From: Neonectria sp. B-13
Taxonomy: Eukaryota; Ascomycota; Sordariomycetes; Hypocreales; Nectriaceae
Reading direction: 5' to 3'
NCBI GenBank assembly: GCA_002682825.1
Contig: NOKP01000027.1
Span: forward strand, 434,001-498,000
Length of the DNA stretch: 64,000 nt
Below are positions 45,471 to 56,400 of the stretch, piece by piece. Under the pieces are notes generated by a model. That model was not told where the DNA came from. It made no database searches and saw nothing but the letters and a program-made list of their open reading frames with translations. The position numbers and the translations under genes are program-made. Each line of letters starts with the position of its first letter. The first letter of the stretch is position 1.

Positions 45471-47804
45471 TCACAAAAAGTCAAGATCCCAAGAGCCCCA
45501 TCCATACCCTAGCACCGTGTCGTCGGTCACCACGCCGCCCACATCCGTGCCGTCGAAGAAGATAGGGTTCGTCGTTGGCTGCTGCGTCTCCATGTTGACC
45601 TGACTGCTCACTCGTTCCACCCCCTTCGTCTCCGGCGGGTACAAGACGAACTGGAAACATGTCGCCTTGCCGAGCATCTGCTGCAACAGCGTGCTGAAGC
45701 GAGAAATACATGGCTTCATCATGGCATCGGTGCTCTGCTTCCCAGACGACGGTCCTCCGGGTGCCACGCTGTTGGCCAGGGGAAACACTGTCTGGCCGCC
45801 AAAGAAGGCCGTCATGCCACCCGCGATGATCTCGGTGAACTGCTGGAGGATCTCGGCCGCCTGATGGGCGATCACCCAGCCCTTGGGGAACGCCCCGAGG
45901 ACTAATATGAGGTCGGCTACCTCGTCCCGAGCGGCAAACGGCGCGGCGGCTTGCCCTTCCCAATCTGCCGTGTTGTTGGTCGCTGCGAAGTCGTGCATCA
46001 AAAGCAAGCACACGGGAAGCAGTCGACACAATGTCACGCGGTTGAGCGGTAGCTGTCGCTGCTGCAGGAGCACCGAGATGGCCTGAAGCTGCTTCCGTGC
46101 AAACTCCAGCAGCTCCTGGCGGGTCACAGCAGCGGCGGTGTTGTTGAAGTGGTTGGGGTAGTACACAAGCACCAACAGATGATAGTACTGCGAACTGAGC
46201 CAAGTGATGCTGCTGTGGATGGGCACGTTGTCCGCATCCATGGGCGACATGAGACAACCGTTGCTGTACCAGTCCTCGATTTCGGCCCGGAGGCTGCTCA
46301 GCACCGCCCGCCGGTCCGCCGGCGCTAGCGCCACGGCATCGGCCTGCTTCCGGAGGTGGACGCTCTGGAGAATGCGGTCCTCCAGTTGCCGGAGCTGGAT
46401 GATGTGGCGACTGGTCTGCAAGTTGCGAGCGTACACGGCCCGCTCCGCGCTTGCGAACTCTTCGACGGTCAGGCCCGGCAGCGGCACGTTGGCGTTCTCG
46501 TCGGTGAGTGCCACGGGGAGACCCTGCGATCCGGCCATCATGCGATCCAGGACGAAGATGCTCCAGTACAGGCGGTGTCGTAGTTCCTTGTCGGCAGGCA
46601 GCTGGGTCTGCTCGTCTGATAGAGGTCGAGTCAGACCAATGACCATAGCCTGTCGAGCTGCGATGCCGACGACAGAGTAGGCCGAGATGGCTGCTGGGTC
46701 AAATAGCGAGTAAAGACCCAGGAGCACAAGTATCTGGACCGACTCGATACCCTCGTGGCATAGACACTCCTGGATGATATCTGGATACGCCACGTTGAAC
46801 CGCTCCCCTGTACCTCGAGGGACTTGTCCAGCTCGCTCCAGCGTTGTGCAACCAATAGCCATGACGAGATAGAGGAGGGTCGCAGAAGGGTCACGGATCG
46901 TTTGCGAGATGTCTCCCAGCGACTCCAAATCTCGACGGACCTTGGCTTGCTCCACAAAGGGATACGCCCGGTTGACATGACGGAAGTAGGCGTCGACGAA
47001 GCGACTCGCGGGGATGTCGGGAGGAAGGGCTTGATGCGCGACCAGCCGCCTCTTCTTCGTGCAGCCAGTGAAGCCCTGGTAGGAGACACGACGGCCGGTG
47101 GCTCCAACACTGCCTGGATCCTTGTTTTCGATCCGTCCATCGATACTCTGCTGGTCAACCGTGGACTGATCACGCCCACCAGAGAACCCGAGAGACCCCG
47201 CAGCATCGCGAGTCGCATTCAACTCCATCGGAGGCGTCACCGGCCCAGGAGCCCGGGATGCCGGAGACGACCCCGTCACCGAGTGCGTGGGACCCAGTCC
47301 GCCCCGGAGCCCGGCGCCAAGGATCGCGGTCAAGTCGGCTCCGGTCTCTACAACATCGACGCCGCTCAGACGTCCCGGCAGAAGCACGTTCTCGTCCAGA
47401 TACCGGCTGAGCCATTGGACACGCGCCCGCAGGCGGTGGGCATGGGCCTCGGCGCTGGCAACGGGGTTGGAGTAGGAGCAGCGCTGGCCGGCGGCGGCGC
47501 AGAGCGAGCACACGGGAAAGGTGCGACTGCACTTCTTCTTGAAGTTGCGGCAGCGATCGCAGGCCGGGGGTATGGGTCTGCTGCCGCCGGAACCGGAGCC
47601 CCCCCGGGCGGACGAGGCCGGCAATGGCGGCTGTTGGTATTGGTGTTGCTGTTGGTGTTGCTGCGGCTGCGGGCGAGTCTCAGTCTCATCAGGCGACAGC
47701 CCGTTTGGAGGTGAGGCGGAGCGGGCCCGACCGGCATCCCGCGGCGATGGAGACACCCTCCGCAGACGGAAGCGGTGGATCGAGGCCTTCATCTCGGATG
47801 CCAT
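45471..47804 (-). CDS. Zn(II)2Cys6 transcription factor adjacent to a monooxygenase gene
   Basis: Putative pathway-specific regulator in the nucleus. It is a single exon of 777 residues from the ATG at 47804; an alternative ATG lies four codons in, and the frame upstream is not family-like. A Gln/His/Pro-rich leader precedes the zinc cluster ACDRCRNFKKKC...CSLCAAAGQRC, with cysteines at about 82, 85, 92, 99, 102 and 109 and the canonical CX2CX6CX6CX2CX6C spacing. A fungal_trans (MHR) domain occupies roughly 285-640, with FVDAYFRHVNRAYPFVEQAK, RQAMVIGLTRPLSDEQ and RLYWSIFVLDRMMAG. The C-terminus is short and acidic-aromatic (YGWGSWDLDFL), a possible activation motif. It shares an 871-bp divergent promoter with the flavin monooxygenase, a common layout for a regulator and its target. 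Control of that gene is inferred. Confidence 0.88.
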   Translation of the reverse strand: MASEMKASIHRFRLRRVSPSPRDAGRARSASPPNGLSPDETETRPQPQQHQQQHQYQQPPLPASSARGGSGSGGSRPIPPACDRCRNFKKKCSRTFPVCSLCAAAGQRCSYSNPVASAEAHAHRLRARVQWLSRYLDENVLLPGRLSGVDVVETGADLTAILGAGLRGGLGPTHSVTGSSPASRAPGPVTPPMELNATRDAAGSLGFSGGRDQSTVDQQSIDGRIENKDPGSVGATGRRVSYQGFTGCTKKRRLVAHQALPPDIPASRFVDAYFRHVNRAYPFVEQAKVRRDLESLGDISQTIRDPSATLLYLVMAIGCTTLERAGQVPRGTGERFNVAYPDIIQECLCHEGIESVQILVLLGLYSLFDPAAISAYSVVGIAARQAMVIGLTRPLSDEQTQLPADKELRHRLYWSIFVLDRMMAGSQGLPVALTDENANVPLPGLTVEEFASAERAVYARNLQTSRHIIQLRQLEDRILQSVHLRKQADAVALAPADRRAVLSSLRAEIEDWYSNGCLMSPMDADNVPIHSSITWLSSQYYHLLVLVYYPNHFNNTAAAVTRQELLEFARKQLQAISVLLQQRQLPLNRVTLCRLLPVCLLLMHDFAATNNTADWEGQAAAPFAARDEVADLILVLGAFPKGWVIAHQAAEILQQFTEIIAGGMTAFFGGQTVFPLANSVAPGGPSSGKQSTDAMMKPCISRFSTLLQQMLGKATCFQFVLYPPETKGVERVSSQVNMETQQPTTNPIFFDGTDVGGVVTDDTVLGYGWGSWDLDFL

Positions 47805-48675
47805 TCTGGGCAAATGGGCACCTGGCTGTCGAGGCCAGCGGGGCGGAACGGAGCAGTTTAAGCGGACGGGCGAGATAAGCCGGTATCGAGTGACACCGTG
47901 ATGGAAGAAAAAAGCAAGCTGGGCCACGGGCTACAACAGCACTACGTAGCGTGCCAGCACGAATAGTTGGCTTCAGAGAGTCACCAGCCAGCGGCTCCGC
48001 GATGTCTAGAACTGTGGATCAGATTGCGTGCTGCCGCAACATGGGCCGGTTGAGACGGTGACAATGGAGTCGCTTGCGGGCGCGGATTGACACCTTTTGG
48101 CCAGCTATCAACAAACCGGCGCCCATTAGACCCCTATCTAGAGTTTGGCGATAACCCTAGATCGTGTGTGCTTGTTTCCTGTGCTTCTCTTATCGCGAAT
48201 CCGTTCTAGAAGCCGTCGCGACTGTCGTGTCGATGCGTGTCTAGGCCGTCAAAACCGGGGTGGCGCAAAATGGGAAATTATCACGTAAGTCGGCCGAGCT
48301 CCGACATGCCCGAATCCACGCCGGCGTCCGCGCGACCCGATATTACCGCAACGGGACACAGCTTCTCGGACCCAATCAGCCCACGTTCGGCGATGGAGTC
48401 TGCCGCGTCAAGTCAACGACCGGCTATGAGGCTGTTTTGCGGAATCCATCGGGGCTCTGCTCACAAGTTGCCCGATAGTTGTGACTGGGTGCCTCCTCCT
48501 GCATTTCTTCTGGGTACTTAGTGTGGCCGTGGTATATATCGCCGAGATCTCTTCCTTTCATGTATTCGTACTCCGTTCTGCTGTCCCACGAATTGCGCCA
48601 TCAAGTGTCGATATTTACACACCTCAACTTGCCCAATTGCTGGATATCCTCACAATAACTCCCCCCGAACCCACA
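47805..48675. promoter_or_regulatory. Divergent promoter, Zn(II)2Cys6 regulator and flavin monooxygenase
   Basis: Head-to-head intergenic region. GTATATATC (48531-48539), about 140 bp before the monooxygenase ATG, is a TATA-like element. A direct CGG-N6-CGG pair lies at 48047-48058. Zinc-cluster dimers bind paired CGG half-sites, so this is a candidate operator; in GC-rich DNA such pairs also occur by chance. A GTAC-type word (TATTCGTACTCCG) occurs at about 48561-48573. Confidence 0.4.
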
Positions 48676-50249
48676 ATGGCGCTGGCAGATAAGCTCAACG
48701 TCGCCCGCATCGCCATTATCGGCGCCGGTCCCAGTGGCCTAGCGGCCGCCAAGTAGGTGAGCCCGTGATCTGTAACTGCGAGCCTCGTCTAACTCATCGC
48801 CCATGTAGATACTTTCTGGCCGAGAAGAAGTTCTCCAAAATCCAGCTTTTTGAGCAGCGGGCCACTCCAGGAGGCGTATGGAACTACACCCCGCTCGTAC
48901 GAGAGCAGGGCTTCACTGTGCCTCGCACGCAGCCCAGTTCGCTGCCCGACCAGGCGATATGGCCCAAGGAAGGCGGCGAGGTTGAGTTCATGTCGCCCAT
49001 CTACGACTTGCTTGAGACCAACATCCCCAATTCTCTCATGTGCTACTCGGACATCGAGTTCCCCCAGGGCTCCCCGCTGTTCCCCAAGCACAGCGCTGTC
49101 CTGCAGTACCTTAAGGAATATGCCGAGGAGTTGACCCCTTACATCTCATACCGGACGCAGGTGTTGAACGTCGACAAGTCCGCGTCCCAGCCGAACGGAC
49201 CGTGGCAAATCGAAGTCCTTGACCTCAAGGCGAACAAGACCACCAAGGCCGAGTTCGACGCTGTGGTGGTGGCTAGCGGTCATTACAACGACCCCTTCAT
49301 CCCTCATATCACAGGGCTTGTAGAGTTTGACAAGGCGTATCCCGGAGCCGTTTCTCACTCTAAGTTCTACCGCCGCCCTAATGATTATGCCGACAAGGTG
49401 TGTACCTAGACAAACCACTTCACACGGCCATAACCTCGTACTTACTGGCTATAGAAAGTTATCGTCGTGGGCAACTCTGCCTCTGGAGTCGATGTGAGCG
49501 TTCAGCTTTCTACTGTCGCAAAGCTGCCCGTCTTCGTGTCGGAGAAAGAGAAGCCTACCGTCGTCCAACCCCAGGCGGACACGCCTTGGGCTGAATACGT
49601 GCCTGAGATCGTCGAGTTCCTACCCGAGCAGCGTGGCGTTCGCTTCGCAAATGGTCGTGTCGAGTTAGACATCGACTCCATTATCTTCTGCACTGGGTTT
49701 CACTACTCATACCCGTTCCTCAAGAACGTTGAGCCCTCTATAGTGGTCCCCAGTGGCAGCCACGCGGCTCACCTCTGGGAGCACATCCTCTTCACCGCCG
49801 ATCCTACACTTGCCTTCCTCAGTGTGCCCCAGCGCATCGTACCACTGCCAGTCTCCGAAGCTCAAAGCGCTGTCATCGGCCGTATCTGGTCTGGTCGACT
49901 GAGCCCCCCTTCGAAAATAGAGATGGACGCTTGGGTCGACGATCAACATAAAATTAAGGGCGAGGGCAAGGCCATTCACATCATGACGGGTCCCGAGGAT
50001 GTGGACTACGTCAACCGCCTCCACCATCTCAGCGGAACCGCTACCAAGGCCCCCGAGTTGGGCCTGGATAACGACGGCGAAGGGAAGAAGCCGCCCTACT
50101 GGAACCTGGAAACAAGATGGGTTCGAGAGCGGGTGCCCAAGATTAAGCTTGCCAGCCGCGCTGTAGGGGAGAGAAGACACGAGCTTAGGACATTGAAGGA
50201 TCTGGGCTTTGACTATGAAGAGTGGAAGTCAACAGAGGGAAGCCAGTAG
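48676..50249 (+). CDS. Flavin-containing monooxygenase (FMO type)
   Basis: Class B flavoprotein using FAD, NADPH and O2 to oxygenate a nucleophilic N or S centre or a small organic substrate. Three exons, 48676-48752, 48809-49397 and 49455-50249, have introns of 56 and 57 nt and give 486 residues. The FAD Rossmann motif GAGPSG is at residues 16-21. An FMO-identifying-type segment HSKFYRRPNDYADKKVIVVG leads into the NADPH motif GNSASG at 228-233, and the FATGY-like FCTGFHYSYPF lies near 300. There is no signal peptide or C-terminal anchor, so it is probably soluble. The first donor is ambiguous (GTAGGTGAGC): only the upstream GT avoids an in-frame TAG and restores KYFLAEKKF. It sits between a zinc-cluster regulator (divergent) and an MFS exporter (convergent). 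Substrate unknown. Confidence 0.92.
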
Positions 50250-50561
50250 TGACTTGAACTACAGAAGACTATACCCACCTACGTATTTGATACCTTACAA
50301 AAGAACAGATATTATAGCTTGAAGCAGCAACGCTGCACCTCTTTTTCACACGATATACCAAGGACAACTCTAGACATGGCATGAGGTAAAGCATCATGTT
50401 CTTCATAATATACACGATATTTGTGACCAATAGTAATACAATTTTAATTCAACTTTGAGTGGTATCGTAACTAATAAGACAATGGACGGGCACATAGCCG
50501 AAACAAATTCAATCCTCGCTGGGCTGCGGGTATCTCGTAATCACGCAAAATCTTTTTTCGA
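50250..50561. other. Convergent 3' region, monooxygenase and MFS exporter
   Basis: AT-rich, 312 bp, containing the 3' ends of both genes. Nothing else is seen. Confidence 0.6.
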
Positions 50562-52346
50562 TCAGACTGCAGTCTCCTTCCGCTCCGCGGTCTTCTCCTC
50601 CACAACATTCTCCTCCTCTCTGGCCTTGAGCGATTTCAGGCCAGTCTGATGCTCCTTGTGATCCTTGCTAAGGTTCACCTGGCGGATGAACAAGCTGATG
50701 ATCAAACCTAGCGCCGCGAAGCAGGTGTAAACGATGTACATCGTCTGTAAACTCTTCCAGTACGCCGTCTTAGCCACCACGCCGTCGTGTCCCTCTAGCT
50801 CCCCTACCAACTGGACGCTGCTGGCCGCATTGGAGCCAGAAAGAGACTTGGCCAAATCGGGGCCTAGCTCCCGCTCCAGCTTCGGATATTGCTTCTCCAT
50901 TTCGTTGTTGAAGATTACGCCACCGACCACGACGGAAATGGAGGTGCCCATCTGTCGGATGAAGGAGAAGCTTGCCGTCGCAGAGCCAATGTCCCGGGGC
51001 TCAACATTGGTCTGAAGCGCAATCAGGGGCGCCTGGAAGTTGGGGCCAATCCCGATACCTGCGATGACCTGGAAAATGATGATCTTGGTCCAGTTCGCCC
51101 GTGGCTCCAAATCGATGAATAACCCGAAGCCTAGGACAGTGACAACCAAGCCCGACACAATGACGAGCTTATACATGCCGGTCTTCTTGATGAAGATACC
51201 ACAGGCCGCTGAGATGAATGACAGTGCTAGCACATACGGCAACAAGTAGACACCTGAAAGCAGGGATGTGGCGCCAAGCACACCTTGAAAGTAGAGCGGA
51301 AGCCAGTAGCTGCCCGACATGAAAGTGAAGGCGTGGGTAAAAGCGAGGCCAAATGCGGCAACGCTATTTTGGTTGTAGAAGAGGCGGATGGGGATAATGG
51401 GATACTTGGCAACCTTCCACTCGTAGATGAGAAACATGGCAACGATCAGAATGCCGAACACGATGAGGCAGATGGTCGTCGCCGATTTCCAGGGGAAAGT
51501 AACGCCACCGAACTCAAGGCCTAGGAGCCACATGACGGTGCCGCCGATGATGAGAAGGCTTCCGAACCAGTCAATGGCAAGAAGACCCTCCTTCATGGGG
51601 GTCTTTGGATTGTGTAGTTTCAGGACAAAGATGAGAATAAGAACGGCAATGACTGAGATGGGCAGGTTGATGTAGAAACACCACCGCCAAGTTGCCTTGG
51701 TTGTGAAAACGCCTCCCAAGACGGGGCCAATTGCCGATGCCAGCGCCCACACCATACCAAGGATACCAAAGTACATGCCTCGGTTCCGCATGGAGAAGAG
51801 GTCGCTAATGGCTATGTTGGGGAGGACAATGAGGCCGCCACCTCCGAGGCCTTGTATGGCACGCGAGGCGATGAGCATTCCCATCCCGTTACTCACGGCA
51901 CATAGCAGCGAGCCGATCCAGAAGATGACAGCGGCGGCGAGGATGACGGGCTTGCGGCCGAAAATGTCAGAGATCTTGCCCCAGGTCGGGACGAAGGCGG
52001 CATTGCCGAGCAGGTAGGCACTGCCAATCCAGATATAGCCGGCGCTCGACTGGAACTCGTTGGCAATGGTAGGGATGGCCGTGGTGATAATGGTCATATC
52101 CAGCGCCGCAAGGAAGAGTGCCGTGCACAAGGCGAACATGATGAGGAACGTCTGGAGAGTGGTCCGCCCGGCCTCAGGGTCATCGGCCTTCGAGCCCGGA
52201 GGCGGGGTCATACCGGCTAGGGAGGAGCCCGGGTCTTCGGGGAGAGTTGTCGAAGTAGGCTCCTGTGTTGGGACAGTGGTTTCAGCATCTCGCTCGACAT
52301 CCAGTGTGCTGTCCGAGCTGGATCTCCTCTGTGTTGAGGTTGTCAT
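50562..52346 (-). CDS. MFS drug:H+ antiporter, DHA2 (14-helix) family
   Basis: Plasma-membrane or vacuolar proton-coupled exporter. It is a single exon of 594 residues from the ATG of MTTSTQRRSS. The hydrophilic Ser/Thr/Pro-rich N-terminus (about 75 residues) is followed by fourteen hydrophobic helices. Signatures are LDMTIITTAIP in helix 1 (motif D1-like), GKISDIFGRKP (motif A), ASRAIQGLGGGG (motif B) and ASAIGPVLGG (motif C, characteristic of antiporters). A basic, charged tail (LKAREEENVVEEKTAERKE) ends the protein. It resembles fungal toxin/drug exporters found in secondary-metabolite clusters. The convergent monooxygenase and the zinc-cluster gene beyond it suggest export of an oxidised compound. 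Upstream frame codons back to 52388 use no ATG, so I rejected that longer form. Confidence 0.93.
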   Translation of the reverse strand: MTTSTQRRSSSDSTLDVERDAETTVPTQEPTSTTLPEDPGSSLAGMTPPPGSKADDPEAGRTTLQTFLIMFALCTALFLAALDMTIITTAIPTIANEFQSSAGYIWIGSAYLLGNAAFVPTWGKISDIFGRKPVILAAAVIFWIGSLLCAVSNGMGMLIASRAIQGLGGGGLIVLPNIAISDLFSMRNRGMYFGILGMVWALASAIGPVLGGVFTTKATWRWCFYINLPISVIAVLILIFVLKLHNPKTPMKEGLLAIDWFGSLLIIGGTVMWLLGLEFGGVTFPWKSATTICLIVFGILIVAMFLIYEWKVAKYPIIPIRLFYNQNSVAAFGLAFTHAFTFMSGSYWLPLYFQGVLGATSLLSGVYLLPYVLALSFISAACGIFIKKTGMYKLVIVSGLVVTVLGFGLFIDLEPRANWTKIIIFQVIAGIGIGPNFQAPLIALQTNVEPRDIGSATASFSFIRQMGTSISVVVGGVIFNNEMEKQYPKLERELGPDLAKSLSGSNAASSVQLVGELEGHDGVVAKTAYWKSLQTMYIVYTCFAALGLIISLFIRQVNLSKDHKEHQTGLKSLKAREEENVVEEKTAERKETAV

Positions 52347-53491
52347 TGTTCCTGGCCTCTGGGGTTGAAAGTTGATGAGAGGTTGCAAAATGATGCCTAA
52401 TGTACGGAAGTATGAGTAATTGATATAATTGGAGTTTCGGAGGGCGCCGTGAGCCGGTTTACCAGTTCACGATGCAGAGTCTTTGTCGTGGTCGAGTTTC
52501 CTGTAGTTGCCGCAAGCTCAACTGGTCGAGAAAGTAGTTTTCCTTTATGGTTGCTTCATGGCCATGACATCTCCATTCATCGCCTGGGAATTTTTCAGCT
52601 CGGTGTTTGTAAGACGCGAAGCGAAAGCAGACGACAACAGAAACGCCTTCGTTCTCCGAGCCCCGGCAACCCGGCACGACAAAGCCATTCCCCAACTCGA
52701 TGGCAAATCTGGTTTCCATGGCCTAGGACGTTTCGGGCAAGTTTAGGTAAGGCGAATGGTTCTTGTGTCGGCATGTGGAGGGCGGAGGTGGAGACGGATA
52801 GTCTAATGCGAGCAAGGATATGAGCCAGGATTATTGCCGGCTCGTAATTCCGAACTGCCTCTGGCGTATCCGGACTGCGTCGTGTCTTCGTAGTGTCTGC
52901 GTTGTGTCGCTTGTGTGGGGAAGGGCGCCGCTGTTCGGTGTCCTCGGACATCCGTCTGACACGCGTTCCCTTCTGTTAGCCTTCTGACCCGTTTCCTCTC
53001 ATCTTAAGATCTGGTAGTCGGGCCATCTTTTCTTGGATCTATCATTGTTTCTCACATGGTGCGTAGCCGTGACTCATATCGGACGCCGCGGACAGTTCTC
53101 GTGTAAACGAAAGAGCTGGATCATGACACTGTCAGTCATCGCGACCCAATGGCCTGCCTTGGCTAGGGAATCGAAAAGGATTGAAACCCTGTGTTTTGAG
53201 GTCAACCCGCGATGTCGGCTTTGATGCCCAGTTCTCGGAGATAGCCCCTGACGTCAATCCAAGATCCGAGACATGTATGTGCCTGCGGCTCTGCCATGTG
53301 TGCGGTAACTATGACGGTGAATGGGACTCCATTTGGTATAGAACCAGAACCGCAGCAAAAAACGCCACTTAGATACAAATGGAACGGCATTTAGTCGTCC
53401 ATATTTTACGTGCCTAATGTCCTTTGACAGCACCTAAAACGCCTAATCCCCTTGGTTCTCCATGTATGAAACATCGCCCAACTTATTGCGA
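52347..53491. promoter_or_regulatory. MFS promoter and RAD50 3' flank
   Basis: Both flanking genes are leftward, so this holds the MFS exporter promoter and the 3' UTR of RAD50. GATATAATT at about 52419-52427 is an AT-rich element near the exporter start. No gene is supported. Confidence 0.5.
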
Positions 53492-56400
53492 CTAGAAAAT
53501 CTTTGTGATGCTCTCCCTTGAAATCACACTGTTTTGTCGCTCATCACGTCTGACACGGAAGAAGCTGTCGCAGAAATCGCTGCACCGCATGTGTCGCAAG
53601 AACTCCTCGTCATGGGTGATGACAATCAGTTGGAAGTTGCTTTGAGCCTGGCGTGTCTTGATAATCATGTGTAGACTCTCTGCCAGACTTTTGATGTTGT
53701 CCCGGTCGAGGTTGGTCGTCGGCTCATCGAGCGCAATGAGGCCGCAATTGACACCAAATGATTCAGCCAGGGCGAGACGGATAATAATGGAGGCGAGAAC
53801 CTTCTGGCCGGCCGAACAGCGGCCGCGCATGTCCATCTCGGTGTCCTGCTTCACCATGCAGAGCCGGTAGTTGTAGTTGCGCTTGCCGGTGTTTGACTCG
53901 TTGTCGGAGCGGATGAGAATGGTGTCGATATCGGTGCCCTGATACGTACTTTGCCACAGCTCGCCTGCAATGCGGTTGATCTCAGACATCTTCAGAGAGT
54001 GAAACTGCATGACAGCCTTGTCGACAGCAGAGCCGCACTGCGCCAGGTCCTCGATGGCAGCCTTTGTCGTCTCAACACGGATATGTGACTCGCGGTACTT
54101 TCTCTTGGCATCCTTGTAATCCATCTCCCATTCCTGCAGCAGCCGTCCTAACTCCTCGTCCTTGGTCTTCATTGTCCCCATGACGGATCCGCGCTCAGCG
54201 AGAAGGCGGTTGTACTGATTCTCCTGTGACCGAGCCTCGGTTTGGAGGCGCTCATAGTCTTCGTCAGCATTGCGCTCCTCTAGCTCAGATATCTCCCGGC
54301 GGATGACCTCAAGCATGCGAAGATGCTTTCGGTAATTGAGGTTATCGTTTATGTTCTTCTTCTTCCGATCTCCGTTATCAATATCTTGCTTGAGCTTGTT
54401 GGTGCGGACAGTAAGATCCGTGATTTCTTTTTCAGTGTTCGCAATGGCCTTTTCGAGCACGGCAATGGCACGCTGGTTGGACGCCAGGTTGGAGGGGCCT
54501 CCACGGTCGATGTAGTCTTGGATATCGCTATCCATCATCTTTACTTCACTGACAGAGTTTGCAACTGCATCGCGAGCCTCAACGATGACCTGCTCTTTTG
54601 ATCGGCCGCGTCGAAGAACCTCATCCCGGGCGGATCTTGCTTCGATCATGCTTGGCTCGATGTGCTCCAACTCTTCATCAGCGCGATGAATGATATCTCG
54701 CTGGTGCGACTGGTCATCCTTTAGTGCCTGAATCTGGGCTAAGAGATCTTTCTTCTTGTCCAGCTGCCCACCGGCGCGGCTGATTTTGTTTCTGAGCTCG
54801 CTCTTCTCCAGTTCGAGCGCATTCAGCTGGTCCTTCATACGCTGCCGATCGTTGGTAAGTTTTGAGATACGCGTCTTGAGACTTCTCATCTGTTCCGCCA
54901 GGCTGGCCTGAAGCTCGTGAATCTCCTCCGGGCTCCGAGTAGCGCCGCCAGACACCTGCTGGGACACGATACGGTCGACCTGGTTCTCCGAATCGTTGAT
55001 GTCCCTGACAGTTTGGGCAATACTCATAACCGTCTTAGACATGTCCTCCAAATCATTTTGCTTCTCCTCCTCTGAGGAAACAATGGAAATTTGCTCTTCC
55101 AACTGCCTCTCAAGAGTGTCGTACTCGCTCTCAGCGGCCTTGCACTCATCTCGAAGCGAGGGAAGTATGGCGTTCAGTCGTTCATAGGTATCATATGCTG
55201 ACCGGGCCGAACGCAGTTTTTCTAGACTCGCCACGGTCTCTTTCAGGTCCTTCTCCACATCCACCTTTCCTTTCGGATCAAGGTTCTTCTCAATCTTCTT
55301 ACCAAGTCGATCCAAGCTCGAAGCTTGACTATCATCAAAATGACGCTCGCAAAGCAAGCACTTCTTCTTCGACTCTAGCATACGCTTGCACTTGTTGTAG
55401 TAGTCCACAAGAGCGTCGAAAAGGCTGAGCTCATTTCTGAGGTCTTCAACCTGTTGCTCCACTGAGGCTACCTCTTCGGCGTAGTCTTCAACAATGGCGT
55501 TATCTCGGACTGTCAGAAGTGCGTCAACCACTTGCTGTTGACAACTTGCAGCCTCTTGTGTGTTTCTGTCTCGTGACTCCTTGGCACTTTTCATTCGGAA
55601 CTCCACCTTCTGCTGCTTTTGTCGGGTTTGGTCACGCCGTTTCTGGGCATCAAGAACCACTTTGTTGACGTCCTTTAGAACCGATTGAAATCCGGCATCT
55701 AGTGTTTCCGGTTGCCAGTCACCACCAAGGACTTTGTCCAGCTTTGGTTTCCAGGTGTTTGTGAGAGTATCGAGTTTGCGCTTGCGATCTGCCAGCTCCT
55801 TCTTCCTCAAGTCGAGTTGAGCACGATCGGAGGCGAGGCGGGTGCATTCGACGAGTTCCCGGCCGAGCTTGTCATTCTCGTTCTCGAGCTGGTGTAGCTT
55901 GTCGTTATCATCAGTTAGTTGTCGGTCCCAGTCTGCAGCCTCAAACCCCTTCTGAGCCGTTTGAAATCTGTTCTCCAGATCCTCGAGTTGTCCGTCGAGA
56001 ATAGCCTTGGCGCCCTCATCCACGTCAATCCTGCCAGACTCATTCTGTAGTACACTGGTCCGCTTCTCGATAGCACTCATGCGTTGCTTTGCAGAGACGC
56101 GATCTTGGGTTCGTGCCGCTTTACGACCCTCGAGTTCTGTGATGATACTAGTAGCCCTATCTAGCTCGACCGAGTTTTCCTTTTGCATTCGTTCGAGGTC
56201 TCGCTTCTTTTCGCTCAGCAGCTTTTGTATCCGGTCGTTGAAGCTCTTGACATGCTGATCAGTCAGATCACCGTCGAAGCCAGAGAAGCCGTAGGTTTCA
56301 GCTGCCTCTTGGATCACCTCCATGCGCAACTTGATTTGGCGTTCATATTTGTCTTTATCTGATTGATGCTTTCCCTGTTCTGCGAGCTTCAGAGACTGAT

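Noticed and set aside
46824..47714. 296-codon plus-strand frame
   Set aside because: Shadow of the zinc-cluster gene; no motif on this strand.
52347..52388. N-terminal extension of the MFS exporter
   Set aside because: It would start at TTG. The first ATG, at 52346, gives a normal DHA2 N-terminus.
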